Program-made: the position numbers and the translations under genes | Part shown: in pieces, positions 36,512 to 45,148 of the stretch | How positions within the stretch are numbered: position 1 is the first letter of the stretch | How the letters are laid out: every line of letters begins with the position of its first letter | The notes under the pieces: generated by a model | What the model was told of the DNA's origin: nothing | Database searches by the model: none | Seen by the model: the letters and a program-made list of their open reading frames with translations, nothing else | DNA from: Aquisphaera insulae | GTDB taxonomy: Bacteria > Planctomycetota > Planctomycetia > Isosphaerales > Isosphaeraceae | DNA: 64,000 nucleotides | Assembly (NCBI RefSeq): GCF_011064615.1 | Contig: NZ_JAALJH010000030.1 | Span: 30,761 to 94,760 of the forward strand | Direction of reading: 5' to 3'

Positions 36512-36539
36512 TTGACATCCCGTCCGAACTGTATAGCAT
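36512..36539 (+). promoter_or_regulatory. near-consensus sigma-70 promoter of the 72-residue protein gene
   Basis: TTGACA (36512-36517) is a perfect -35 box, with TAGCAT (36534-36539) as the -10 at 16 nt. Transcription would begin near 36546. The leader then contains TCAAGGATGAG twice (36547-36557 and 36571-36581, period 24), each with an AAGGA ribosome-binding core. Confidence 0.6.
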
Positions 36540-36589
36540 AGCCCTTTCAAGGATGAGATGACCTTTCCTCTCAAGGATGAGGTATCGCG

Positions 36590-36808
36590 ATGGACTCGCA
36601 ATCCTACTTCGAGCGTCTCGTCGCCTCGGTCGAACGCATCGCTCGCCACGCCTACTATCCCGGCATCGAGCAGACCATCGAGCTCGTCCTCCAGGACGTG
36701 GAGGATCTGGGCACCGCCGGCCGGATCACGGCCGAGGAGTGCGAGGCCCTGCGGTTCCTGCTGCTCGGCATGACCATGAGGGTGCCGATCGCCGCCAACG
36801 CCGCCTGA
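36590..36808 (+). CDS. small conserved helical protein
   Basis: A 72-residue acidic protein, all helix by appearance: MDSQSYFERLVASVERIARH, TIELVLQDVEDLG, then ITAEECEALRFLLLGM. It has no signal peptide, Cys pair or known motif, and I do not recognise it. Expression looks real: a near-consensus promoter lies upstream (36512-36539) and AAGGATGAGG stands before the ATG at 36590. An alternative ATG at 36558, in another frame, has its own copy of the AAGGATGAG sequence, so a second small product cannot be excluded. The glycosyltransferase-like gene starts 234 nt downstream. Confidence 0.6.
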   Translation: MDSQSYFERLVASVERIARHAYYPGIEQTIELVLQDVEDLGTAGRITAEECEALRFLLLGMTMRVPIAANAA

Positions 36809-37042
36809 GCCCGCCCGGCCATCCCGACCCCGCCGGCGGATCCGCGTCGCGGCGTCCTCCGTTTGTCCCCTTCCGTCGATCCATTCCCTACCATCGCCCT
36901 ATCCGGTTCCATCGGCGGATATTGCCTGCGCCTCAGGGTCGCGGGGCAACGCTCGCCGCCGGGATCGTGCTATAGTCGGGGGATGCGAGGAGCGGCGCGA
37001 TGGGGAACCCGCCGAGATGAAGCCTATCCCGAGGCTGGCTGC

Positions 37043-38494
37043 ATGAGAGTGGCGCTTGTCGGCTGGGACCTGGACGATTCGCTGATCGCCGCGCTGGCCG
37101 GGCTCGGCGCGGAGGTGGTCGGATTCACCCGTTGGTTCCCCGGCATGCCGACGCACGAGCTCCGCGACGGCTGGACGCTCCTGCGCTGCCCGCATCGGAT
37201 CGGGGAATCCGAGCGGAACGAGGCGCGAGATTTCGGCGTCGCGACGGTCCGCGAGGCCAGTACCTCCGGGACCGGGTTCGAGTTCGACGTGGTCCACGCC
37301 CTGGATCGTCGCTCACGGGATGCGGCCGCGGAGCTGAGCAGCCGGAAGCCGGGGTCGGTCTTCCTCGCCTCGCTGGATGCCGCGGACGCCGGCCTCGAGG
37401 ACGAATCGGGCGTCGGCCTCAGGTCCTCGCCGCGGGGCTGGATCTGCGACCATCCCTGGGTCGCGGAATGCCTCCGGGAGCGGATTCCCGCTGAGATCCC
37501 CGTCCGGGTTGTGCTCCGTTGCGAGACCGCGGACGCAGCGGACGCCCCGGAATCCTCGCCGCCAAGCGTCTTCGTGTCCCTGGCTCGACGGTCGCGGATC
37601 GCCCCGCGTGTGGTCGCGGCCGCCCTCGACGGGCTGCGGGAGACGGTCCCCGCGGTTCGGGTCGTGCTCTTCGGGATCGGGCCCAAGGCGGAGGAGCTGA
37701 GGCACAGGCTCGATCGTTCGGGCCTCCTCGCCGCCCCCGCGGGCGGTTCCAGGGAGGCATGGGACCGGGCGCTCAGCGCGGCGGCCGTGGTCGGCGTGGA
37801 CTCGCGGAGTCCGGCCGAATCGCCGGTGGCCAGGCTCGCCTGGATGGCCGGCCGGCCGACGGTCGGCCTGCTCGGCGGCGATCGCGGGGAGCTGGTCCGG
37901 GCCCTGCATGCGGCCCTGAGCGACGGGCGTTCCGGTCGCGATGTCGAAGTGGGCCGCCGGATCTCCGTCCGGGACCTGGAGCCGGCGGCCAGGGCCGCGC
38001 GTTGGATGGAGATCTATCTCGATGCCCGGATGCGCGGGACCTCCGGCCGGGCGCGGAGGGGCTCTGGCCGGGGAAATGGCCTGGCCTTCCCCGAGCTGCG
38101 ATCGCGACTGGCCCTGACCGCGATCTCGCCGCATGAGGTCCTCGCGTCGTGGTCGCTCCGCAAGGGAGACTGGGAGGTCGCGCTCGAATGGGTCGGGCCG
38201 GAGGCGATCCGCGCGGTCGCGGCGATCCGGCTGTACGACGTCACCGACATCGACTTCGACGGCCGCAACGCCCACGACGCGTGGGATGTTGAGCTCGGCC
38301 ATGGCGAGGACCATCGGGTGATCTCCGTCCGCAGCGACGGGCGGTCGCTGGCGAGCTGCCTGGGCTTGAAGACGCCCTCGGGCCATTTCCATCCCCTCGT
38401 CCATTCGAAGCTCTGCCACCTGCCCCGCGAGGGACTTGCCCCGTCGCTGCCCGGCCGGCGTTTCCGGGTCATGCCCCGCCGCGATCCGCCCTGA
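37043..38494 (+). CDS. glycosyltransferase-like protein with C-terminal DUF4912 domain
   Basis: A 483-residue cytosolic protein. The first 330 residues resemble a GT-B glycosyltransferase: MRVALVGWDLDDS, a middle strand-turn VFVSLARRSRIAP with VVLFGIGPKAEELR, and a nucleotide-sugar-side region VARLAWMAGRPTVGLLGG. The last 120 residues match DUF4912: SPHEVLASWSLRKGDWEVALEW, IRLYDVTDIDFDG, and a block LGLKTPSGHFHPLVHSKL. DUF4912 is often linked to glycogen or trehalose enzymes. The GH57-like gene follows 58 nt downstream, which suggests a shared alpha-glucan role. GAGG precedes the ATG; the frame extends upstream to 36863 without a good start. The donor site is divergent, so transferase activity is uncertain. 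Confidence 0.72.
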   Translation: MRVALVGWDLDDSLIAALAGLGAEVVGFTRWFPGMPTHELRDGWTLLRCPHRIGESERNEARDFGVATVREASTSGTGFEFDVVHALDRRSRDAAAELSSRKPGSVFLASLDAADAGLEDESGVGLRSSPRGWICDHPWVAECLRERIPAEIPVRVVLRCETADAADAPESSPPSVFVSLARRSRIAPRVVAAALDGLRETVPAVRVVLFGIGPKAEELRHRLDRSGLLAAPAGGSREAWDRALSAAAVVGVDSRSPAESPVARLAWMAGRPTVGLLGGDRGELVRALHAALSDGRSGRDVEVGRRISVRDLEPAARAARWMEIYLDARMRGTSGRARRGSGRGNGLAFPELRSRLALTAISPHEVLASWSLRKGDWEVALEWVGPEAIRAVAAIRLYDVTDIDFDGRNAHDAWDVELGHGEDHRVISVRSDGRSLASCLGLKTPSGHFHPLVHSKLCHLPREGLAPSLPGRRFRVMPRRDPP

Positions 38495-38552
38495 TCCCGG
38501 ACCTCCTCCGGATGTCCCGGACCCTGGCCAACCTCCAACCTCGGCATCCTCC

Positions 38553-39920
38553 ATGCTCCGCCTGGCACTACTCCTCGAGCTACACCACCCGCTGCCCGGT
38601 CCGACGGAGACAGCCGGCCGGGACTGGGCCATCGCCGCGATCGACGGCTACTGGCCGTTGCTGAGGGCGGTCCGCGACTTCGCCGACCGCGCGGCCGGCG
38701 CCTCGATCACGATCGCGGTCAGCCCGAGCTGGACGGCGCTCGCCGCGGATCCGTCCTCCCGGAACGCGGTTGCGGTGGAGCTCCACCGCCGCGACCAGGG
38801 GCCCGACCCGCGGCCTTCGCGAGGGCCCGTGCGGTCGCTGATCGACGGCTGGGACGGGGATGCGCTCGCGCTCCTCCGCGATCTCGGGGCGACCTCGGCC
38901 GTCGAGGTGATCCCGATGACCTCCACCTATGCCTGGCTGCCGAGCGTGGCCGGCGATCCCGTGACGGCGAGGGCCCAGGTCCGCCTGGCCGTCGCCGACC
39001 ATGCCCGGAGGTTCGGCAGGGCGGCGGCCGGGATCTGGCTCCCGTTCCTCGCGTATCTGCCCGGCCTGGAGTCGTACGTCGGCGAGTCGGGCGCCCGGTA
39101 CTTCGGGGTGGGCGGGGATTCCCTGCTTCGCGGGACGGTGCTGCCCCCGGGCCGGCTTTCCGGCCCGCTCGTCACCCCGCCCGGGGTCGCCGCCTTCGGC
39201 GTGAATAGTGCCGCCGTCGAGGCCGTGAAGGACGTCGCCTCCGGCTACCGGCGCGATCCTCGATACCAGGACGTCGCCACGGCCGCCAGGGCCGCGGAGG
39301 AGCAGGCGGAGCACTTCGTCGCGAACTGGATCTCGGTCGCGCTCCGGGGCCTTCCCGCGGCGGATGGGGCCGTCGCGCCGATCTCGGTCGCGGCCCTCTC
39401 GGCGCACGACCTCGGACGCGACTGGCCGGCGGGCGCCTGGCTCGGCCGTGTCCTCGAACGGCTCGCGGGGGAGAAGGAGGCCGGCGCGGTGGCGCTCGGG
39501 CGTTTCCTGGACGGCCATCCCGACGGCGTGCTCGGTCGGCCCGGCGCCAGCGGCGGGGGGATGCTGGCCGTCCGCCCCGGGGATTCCGACCTCCACGACC
39601 GTTGCCGGGTCGCCGCCGAGCTGCTCGCCCACGCGGTCGAACATCGGCGGGACCTCGGCCCGCTCGGTCGCAGGGCCCTGGGGCACATGGCGAGGGCCCT
39701 GCTGAGGGCCCAGCAACTGGACTGGTCGATGCCGCCGGGGCTGGGAGTGACCCCCGAAGTTGGGTTGCGGCGAGCCGCCGACCACCTCGACATCTTCCAT
39801 CATCTCGCCGGCCTCCTGATGGCCGGACGCCCCGACCGCGGCCTGCTAGACCGGCTCGATTCGGGGCCGGCGTTCCTGCCGTCGATCGACCCGGACCTGC
39901 TGGCGGGGGCACGCGCGTGA
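38553..39920 (+). CDS. GH57/DUF1957-like protein lacking the usual catalytic residues
   Basis: A 455-residue protein laid out like GH57 branching enzymes. The N-terminus LALLLELHHPLPGP replaces the HAHxPY motif. GIWLPFLAYLPGLESYVGES lies where active enzymes have GIWLPECAY, so the nucleophile Glu is replaced by Phe. The later YDxELFGHWW block, with the acid Asp, appears as LSAHDLGRDW. The C-terminal half keeps the helical DUF1957-like region. It is therefore probably a non-catalytic glucan-binding or regulatory relative. It lies 58 nt after the glycosyltransferase-like/DUF4912 gene and is likely cotranscribed with it. The alignment is by eye. Confidence 0.6.
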   Translation: MLRLALLLELHHPLPGPTETAGRDWAIAAIDGYWPLLRAVRDFADRAAGASITIAVSPSWTALAADPSSRNAVAVELHRRDQGPDPRPSRGPVRSLIDGWDGDALALLRDLGATSAVEVIPMTSTYAWLPSVAGDPVTARAQVRLAVADHARRFGRAAAGIWLPFLAYLPGLESYVGESGARYFGVGGDSLLRGTVLPPGRLSGPLVTPPGVAAFGVNSAAVEAVKDVASGYRRDPRYQDVATAARAAEEQAEHFVANWISVALRGLPAADGAVAPISVAALSAHDLGRDWPAGAWLGRVLERLAGEKEAGAVALGRFLDGHPDGVLGRPGASGGGMLAVRPGDSDLHDRCRVAAELLAHAVEHRRDLGPLGRRALGHMARALLRAQQLDWSMPPGLGVTPEVGLRRAADHLDIFHHLAGLLMAGRPDRGLLDRLDSGPAFLPSIDPDLLAGARA

Positions 39921-39938
39921 GCCTCGGCGAGCTGATCG

Positions 39939-40463
39939 CTACAGGATCGCCTGCCCCACCACGATGAGGCAGAACCAGGCGAACGGCCAGGTCGCCATGA
40001 GCGCGAGCGCCGTCCGGTGGGTCCACGCGGCGGCCGTCGCCGGCCCGCCGGCCCGCCGCGTCCCGAAGGCCCAGAAGCCCAGCGAGGCCATCACCGGCAC
40101 CACGCCGAAGAGGATCGTGTCGCCGAAGCGGAATGCGTCGAGGCGGCCCGGGATGACGACGGCACCCAGGACGATCCAGTAGACGCCGATGGCCAGCCAG
40201 GCGTTCTCCGCCCAGGTCCTTCGGGGCGTGGTCGGATTGAGCCCGGGGTCGCGTCGCCTGGCGAGGACGAACGGGCCGCTCATGGCCACGCCCAGCCAGA
40301 GGTAGAATCCCGACGCGAACGCCACCACGTGCGGCGAGACGCGGCCGCGCGGCGCGAAGGCCCGGAAGAGGACCGCGGCCAGCCCGTAGCCCACGACGAT
40401 CGCGGCCAGGTCGAGGAGCTGGAGCCGGGGCGGGTCATGTCGTGGGGATTGGACCTCGTTCAT
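39939..40463 (-). CDS. four-helix integral membrane protein (paralog 2)
   Basis: A 174-residue hydrophobic protein with about four transmembrane helices: about 15-35, 48-70, 90-106 and 148-172. A basic RRR cytoplasmic loop follows the second helix (GPFVLARRRDPGLN). Its pattern of helices, GPFV-x-x-xRR motif and terminal small helix matches the upstream gene at 40509-41030, so the two are tandem paralogs. No catalytic motif is seen. It is cotranscribed with the paralog (45 nt apart) and converges with the GH57-like gene. Function unknown. Confidence 0.68.
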   Translation of the reverse strand: MNEVQSPRHDPPRLQLLDLAAIVVGYGLAAVLFRAFAPRGRVSPHVVAFASGFYLWLGVAMSGPFVLARRRDPGLNPTTPRRTWAENAWLAIGVYWIVLGAVVIPGRLDAFRFGDTILFGVVPVMASLGFWAFGTRRAGGPATAAAWTHRTALALMATWPFAWFCLIVVGQAIL

Positions 40464-40508
40464 GGGACGGTTCTCTCCCGGACTCCCGCCCGGCTCGCGC
40501 GTGGTCCC

Positions 40509-41030
40509 TCAATTCAGCGCGGCCATGCCGAGCCCGCACTGGATCGGCCAGGCGATCGCCAGGATCAGGCCCACGCGACTGGTCCAGGGGCCGGCTTCCA
40601 TCGCCTCGGCCTGCTGGGGGGGGACGATGACCCACTTCCCCCAGATGATGATCAGCGCCACGGTGCACGAGACGGCCAGGCCCAGCGTCAGCGTCGAGAA
40701 GAAGAGCGGATCCTGCCTCGGATCCCCGCCGGACATGGCCGCCTGGAGCATGGCCGAGGCGACCCAGGGAAGGCCGAGGATCCCCCACAGGACGTCGCCG
40801 ATCCGAGGATAGCCCGGCAGCCTGCGTGAGAACCGCCTGCCCAGGAAGACGAACGGGCCGGCGGCCGTCAGGCTCACGTAGGCGAGCATCAGGCAGGCCA
40901 TCACCCAGCCCGCCGGGGACAGCCCCCCGCGCATGATCCGGAGGACGTGGACGCAGGCGATCGACGATCCCATGACCAGGGCCAGGCCATCCAGGACGGT
41001 GATGTCGCGGCCGGTCTCGATCACTTGCAT
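40509..41030 (-). CDS. four-helix integral membrane protein (paralog 1)
   Basis: A 173-residue hydrophobic protein with four predicted membrane helices: about 10-30, 41-63, 82-97 and 115-138, and possibly a fifth near 152-171. The loop after helix two reads GPFVFLGRRFSRRL, comparable to GPFVLARRRD in the next gene, supporting a tandem duplication. Its ATG at 41030 is 243 bp from the divergent der gene, and the shared space holds the der promoter. I do not recognise a family. An inner-membrane location is likely. Confidence 0.68.
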   Translation of the reverse strand: MQVIETGRDITVLDGLALVMGSSIACVHVLRIMRGGLSPAGWVMACLMLAYVSLTAAGPFVFLGRRFSRRLPGYPRIGDVLWGILGLPWVASAMLQAAMSGGDPRQDPLFFSTLTLGLAVSCTVALIIIWGKWVIVPPQQAEAMEAGPWTSRVGLILAIAWPIQCGLGMAALN

Positions 41031-41074
41031 GCAGCGACTCTCGTCTTACGCGGCGGCCTCTCGATCGCCACGAA

Positions 41075-41104
41075 TTGCCGCGATCGGGCCCCCTGAAGTA
41101 TAAT
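41075..41104 (+). promoter_or_regulatory. promoter of der
   Basis: TTGCCG (41075-41080), an 18-nt spacer, then a perfect TATAAT (41099-41104). The ATG of der is at 41273, so the leader would be about 160 nt. Confidence 0.5.
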
Positions 41105-41272
41105 CGGAGTATTCTCGCAAAGGACAAGGCGACCGACCGGGGCCGCTCGGCATTGAGGCCGGGGGGCCGGTCCTGGGGGTATGCCGGCGCCGGATCGCTT
41201 GCACGCCGCCCGGACCGACAGAGCCATCTCGTCGGCCCCCCTCCCCGTGATCCTTCTCATGGTGTCAAGTCC

Positions 41273-42772
41273 ATGGCGCTCCCCAAGGTCGTGATCGTTG
41301 GCCGGCCGAACGTCGGCAAGTCGTCGCTTTTGAACTGGCTGGCCGGTCGGCGGATCTCCATCGTCGACGACGTCGCCGGGGTGACCCGAGATCGGGTCGG
41401 CGCCCTCGTCCAGCTCGGCGAGGAGCCGGAGCCGAAGTTCTTCGAGCTCATCGACACCGGTGGCGTCGGCATGGTGGATCGGGATGACCTGCACGAGGAC
41501 GTCGACCGCCAGATTGACACCGCCATGGGCGAGGCGGACGTGATCCTCTTCGTGGTCGACATCCGCGAGGACCTGATGCCCCTGGACGAGGAGGTCGCCC
41601 AGCGGCTCCGCTACCTGAAGACCCCCGTGATCCTGGTCATGAACAAGGCCGACTACCCGGAGATTGACCAGCGCGGGGGCGAGTTCTACAAGCTTGGCCG
41701 CGGCAAGCCGATCCCGGTCTCGACCCAGCAGAATCGCAATCGCAAGGAGCTGCTCAAGCTCATCGAGAAGATGCTGCCGGACACCTTCGACGCGCTCAAG
41801 CCCGCCGACGCGGTCATGAAGATCGCGGCCGTGGGCCGGCCGAACGTCGGCAAGTCCACGTTCATCAACACCCTCGCCAATGCGGAGCGGATGATCGTCT
41901 CGGAGCGGCCCGGCACGACCCGCGACTCGGTGGACGTGCATTTCGAGCTCGACGGCCTGCCGTTCCTGGCCATCGACACCGCGGGCGTGAAGCGGAAGGC
42001 GAAGATCCGGGAGAGCCTGGACTTCTACTCGATCCACCGCGCCGAGCGTTCGATCCGCCGCGCCGACGTCGTGCTGATGTTCCTGGACCCCACCCAGGGC
42101 ATCACGCGGCTGGACAAGCAGCTCGCCGACTACATCGCCAAGGAATACAAGCCCTGCATCTTCACGGTCAACAAGTGGGACCTGATGCTCGCCGACCGCG
42201 AGGACCCGTCGCAGACGAAGATGGCCCGGTTCGCCCACGTGGTCCAGCACGCCTATCGCAACATGAGCTACATGCCGCTGGCGTTCATCACCGCCCAGAC
42301 CGGGAAGAACGTGAAGGCGGTGCTCAACCTCGCCCAGTCGCTCTTCAAGCAGGCCAACCGGCGGGTGAGCACCGGCACCCTCAACCGGGTCCTCCGCGAG
42401 GCCGTGGCCGCCCACCCGCCCGCGGTCCGAGAGAACCGCTCGCCGCGGATCTACTACGCCACACAGGTCGGCACGGCGCCGCCGACCATCGTCCTGTTCG
42501 TCAACAGCCCGCGCCTCTTCGAGCCGACCTACCAGCGCTACCTGCTGAACATCTTCCGCGAGAAGCTCCCGTTCCACGACATCCCGATCAAGCTCTACCT
42601 CCGCGCCCGCAAGCAATCGGAGCCCGGGGCCAAGCCCAGGCAGGACGGCGGATCGCACGACGAGGCTGACCTGGACATCATGGATCCGCACGACGTGAGC
42701 ACCGCCGGGGACGAGAGCGTGCGGTTCCTCGACCACGAGGTGAATGAGCTCCTTTCCGATCTCGATGGATGA
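41273..42772 (+). CDS. der: ribosome-assembly GTPase Der (EngA)
   Basis: A 499-residue GTPase with two tandem G domains, needed for 50S subunit maturation. The P-loops are GRPNVGKSS at 10-18 and GRPNVGKST at 188-196; NKAD (124-127) and NKWD are the G4 motifs, and DTGG and DTAG the G3 motifs. The KH-like domain follows at about 375-460. The last 40 residues form an acidic extension (DHEVNELLSDLDG) longer than usual. I chose the ATG at 41273, which gives the standard MALPKVVIVGRPNVGKS; the upstream 66 codons look non-coding. A TATAAT promoter lies about 170 nt upstream. Confidence 0.95.
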   Translation: MALPKVVIVGRPNVGKSSLLNWLAGRRISIVDDVAGVTRDRVGALVQLGEEPEPKFFELIDTGGVGMVDRDDLHEDVDRQIDTAMGEADVILFVVDIREDLMPLDEEVAQRLRYLKTPVILVMNKADYPEIDQRGGEFYKLGRGKPIPVSTQQNRNRKELLKLIEKMLPDTFDALKPADAVMKIAAVGRPNVGKSTFINTLANAERMIVSERPGTTRDSVDVHFELDGLPFLAIDTAGVKRKAKIRESLDFYSIHRAERSIRRADVVLMFLDPTQGITRLDKQLADYIAKEYKPCIFTVNKWDLMLADREDPSQTKMARFAHVVQHAYRNMSYMPLAFITAQTGKNVKAVLNLAQSLFKQANRRVSTGTLNRVLREAVAAHPPAVRENRSPRIYYATQVGTAPPTIVLFVNSPRLFEPTYQRYLLNIFREKLPFHDIPIKLYLRARKQSEPGAKPRQDGGSHDEADLDIMDPHDVSTAGDESVRFLDHEVNELLSDLDG

Positions 42773-42782
42773 GGGGGAACCG

Positions 42783-43709
42783 ATGGCAGATCTGGGCCGC
42801 AGGACGTTGATGAAACGGGGGGCACTCGCCGCGGTGGCCGCGGCCGTCGGGGGGCCGGGTCTCGCGACGGTCGCGCGGGCCATCCCGCCGATCGGCCGGA
42901 CCCGGGCCAGCCACCTCAAGCTGAGCATCGCCGCCTATTCCTACCGGAAGCTCCTCACGGCGAATCCGCCGAAGCTGGACCTGTTCGGATACGCGGACCT
43001 GGCCGCGGACATGGGCCTGGACGCGATCGAGCCGACCGCCTACTACTTCCCGAAGGATGTCGACGGCGTGTACCTCCGCCGCCTCCGGCGGCACGCGTTC
43101 CTCCTGGGGCTGGACATCTCCGGCACGGCCATCGGCAACAATTTCTGCCTCCCGCCCGGCGCCAGGCGCGACGGCGAGCTGGCCCACACCCGGCTCTGGA
43201 TCGACCGCGCGGCCGAGCTGAACGCCCCCGTGATCCGGATCTTCGCCGGCAACGTGGAGAAGGGATCTACGGAGGATCAGGCCGTGGAGTGGGCCGTCGC
43301 CGGGATCAGGGAGTCGCTGGAATACGCCGCCGTCCGCGGTGTGATGCTCGCCCTCGAGAACCACGGCGGGATCACCGGGACGGCGGCCCAGATCCTCAGG
43401 CTGGTCAAGGCCGTGGACCATCCGAGCTTCGGCGTCAACCTGGACACCGGCAACTTCCACGTCGAGCACCCCTACGCCGCGATGGCCGAGCTCGCCCCCT
43501 ACGCCGTCAATGTCCAGGTGAAGACCGAGATCGAGCGCTCCGCCCGGGGCAAGGCGACGGCGAGAGAGGCCGCCGACCTCGCACGGATCATCGCGATCCT
43601 CCGCGAGGCCCGCTATTCCGGCTACGTGGTCCTCGAGCACGAGGCCGACGAGGATCCGCTCGTCGCGATCCCGGGTCACATCCGGAGGCTTCGCGAACTG
43701 ATCGGCTGA
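42783..43709 (+). CDS. Tat-exported sugar-phosphate isomerase/epimerase-like TIM barrel
   Basis: A 308-residue protein with a twin-arginine signal (GRRTLMKRGALAAVAAAVG) and then the xylose-isomerase-like AP-endonuclease-2 fold. Characteristic patches are GLDAIEPTAYYFP near 78-90, LALENHGG near 197-204 (metal-binding Glu), NLDTGNFH near 225-232, and EHEAD near the C-terminus. It likely isomerises or epimerises a sugar with a divalent metal. It begins 10 nt after der, with a GAGGGGG ribosome site inside or just after the der stop, so the two are probably translated from one mRNA despite unrelated functions. Substrate unknown. Confidence 0.83.
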   Translation: MADLGRRTLMKRGALAAVAAAVGGPGLATVARAIPPIGRTRASHLKLSIAAYSYRKLLTANPPKLDLFGYADLAADMGLDAIEPTAYYFPKDVDGVYLRRLRRHAFLLGLDISGTAIGNNFCLPPGARRDGELAHTRLWIDRAAELNAPVIRIFAGNVEKGSTEDQAVEWAVAGIRESLEYAAVRGVMLALENHGGITGTAAQILRLVKAVDHPSFGVNLDTGNFHVEHPYAAMAELAPYAVNVQVKTEIERSARGKATAREAADLARIIAILREARYSGYVVLEHEADEDPLVAIPGHIRRLRELIG

Positions 43710-43896
43710 TCGCTGGGGGGCCAGGACGACCATTGACCGATCTGGCCCGTCAGCTCGTGGTGGCCTCGGAGGGCGACCGACTGGCATGACCGATGGGACC
43801 GAACTCCTGTGAATCCGGGCCGGCCGCGGAAAGATGAACTAGGCTGGAATAGTCCGTGTGCCGGCCTGGTCGAACCGACAGGAGGATTGTCCGATC

Positions 43897-44772
43897 ATGT
43901 CCACTCTGAGCTCGACACCTCGCAACCCAGCCGCCTCAGCGCCTTCTTCATGCCGGTTTTCGAGCGTGATGCTGAAGGCTCGGTACAGCGTTCTGGACCT
44001 CGTGGCGATGGTCCTGATCCTCGGGACGGCCTTCGGATTGGTTTCCTGGCAATGGAAGAACCGGCTGATGGAATCGACCTCGCAGGTCAGGTCCCAGCTC
44101 CTGAAGGCGGTCTTCCAGAGCCCGCTTCCCGGGCACGCCGTGACCGCGGAGAGACCCGTCCCGGATTCCGAGGCCTACAAGGGCAAGTACCAGTTCAGCG
44201 ACAACTGGTTCACCTATCACATCCCGGTCTGGGAGCGAGTGCTCGCCCCGTTCCAGGGCAAACCCGGCGTTCAGTACCTGGAGGTCGGCCTGTACGAGGG
44301 CCGATCCGCCGTCTGGATGCTGGAACACGTCCTGACGCACCCCACGGCCCGACTCACGGGGATCGATCCGTTCCTGGGACCTTACAAGTCGAAGTATCAC
44401 GCCAACATCGAGAGCTCCGGCCTGTCGCCGAAGGTCACGACGATCGCGGACTACTCCCAGGTGGCCCTGCGAAAGCTCCCGCTGAACGCCTACGACATCA
44501 TTTACGTCGACGGCTCGCATGCCAAGGATGACGTCCTCGAAGACGCCGTCCTTTGCTCGCGACTCCTGAAGGAGGGGGGCATCCTGATCTTCGACGACTA
44601 CCAGTGGGTCGGGTGCATGGCCCACGGGACCTGCGATTCCGCCGAGGACTTCCCGAAAGCGGCCATCGATCCGTTCGTCCAGTGCTTCGAGAAGGAATTC
44701 GAGGTGATCCACAACTCCAATCAGTTGATCCTCCGCAGGCGGAAAGCTCCGCTCACCCCCGGTTCGGCCTGA
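43897..44772 (+). CDS. membrane-anchored class I SAM-dependent methyltransferase-like protein
   Basis: A 291-residue protein with one transmembrane helix near 35-50 (VLDLVAMVLILGTAFGLV), followed by a Methyltransf_24-type Rossmann domain. The SAM-binding loop reads YLEVGLYEGRSAVWML, then LTGIDPF, and later IIYVDGSHAKDDVLED and GGILIFDDYQW. Substrate and site of action are unknown, but the fold often methylates small molecules or sugars. AGGAGG lies 12 nt upstream of the ATG at 43897, so a longer in-frame start at 43858 is unlikely. It stands alone between der/TIM-barrel and the DUF952 gene. Confidence 0.8.
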   Translation: MSTLSSTPRNPAASAPSSCRFSSVMLKARYSVLDLVAMVLILGTAFGLVSWQWKNRLMESTSQVRSQLLKAVFQSPLPGHAVTAERPVPDSEAYKGKYQFSDNWFTYHIPVWERVLAPFQGKPGVQYLEVGLYEGRSAVWMLEHVLTHPTARLTGIDPFLGPYKSKYHANIESSGLSPKVTTIADYSQVALRKLPLNAYDIIYVDGSHAKDDVLEDAVLCSRLLKEGGILIFDDYQWVGCMAHGTCDSAEDFPKAAIDPFVQCFEKEFEVIHNSNQLILRRRKAPLTPGSA

Positions 44773-44818
44773 GCATGGCGATCGACATCGAGTAGACTCG
44801 ACGGCGGGGGGAATCGTC

Positions 44819-45148
44819 ATGGCAGTGATATTGCGGATTACGTCGCGAGCCATCTGGGAAAAGGCTCGCGCCGATGGCGAGTTCCGGAGCGAGGACCTCG
44901 CCGGCGAGGGGTTCATCCACGCCGCGACTCGCGAGCAGTTGCCGTTCGTCCGCGAGAAGTTCTACAAGGACCAGGCCGGCCTGGTCGTCCTGCACGTCGA
45001 TACGGATCGGCTGACCTCGCCGGTGATCTGGGAAAACCCCCACGCCAACGGCAGGCTCTTCCCCCACGTCTACGGCCCGATCAATGTGGATGCCGTGACC
45101 GAGATTCGGCCGCTGGACGAGGTCCTGACGGTTGAGTGCGACCGATGA
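44819..45148 (+). CDS. DUF952 family protein
   Basis: A 109-residue cytosolic protein of the DUF952 family, related to glutathione S-transferase-like or ADP-ribosyltransferase-like folds. The family patterns GFIHAATREQLP (near 31-42) and PHVYGPINVDAV (near 83-94) are clear. GGGGGGAA lies 6 nt before the ATG at 44819. The next gene starts at 45145 and overlaps the stop as ATGA, so translation is coupled. Biochemical role not established. Confidence 0.85.
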   Translation: MAVILRITSRAIWEKARADGEFRSEDLAGEGFIHAATREQLPFVREKFYKDQAGLVVLHVDTDRLTSPVIWENPHANGRLFPHVYGPINVDAVTEIRPLDEVLTVECDR

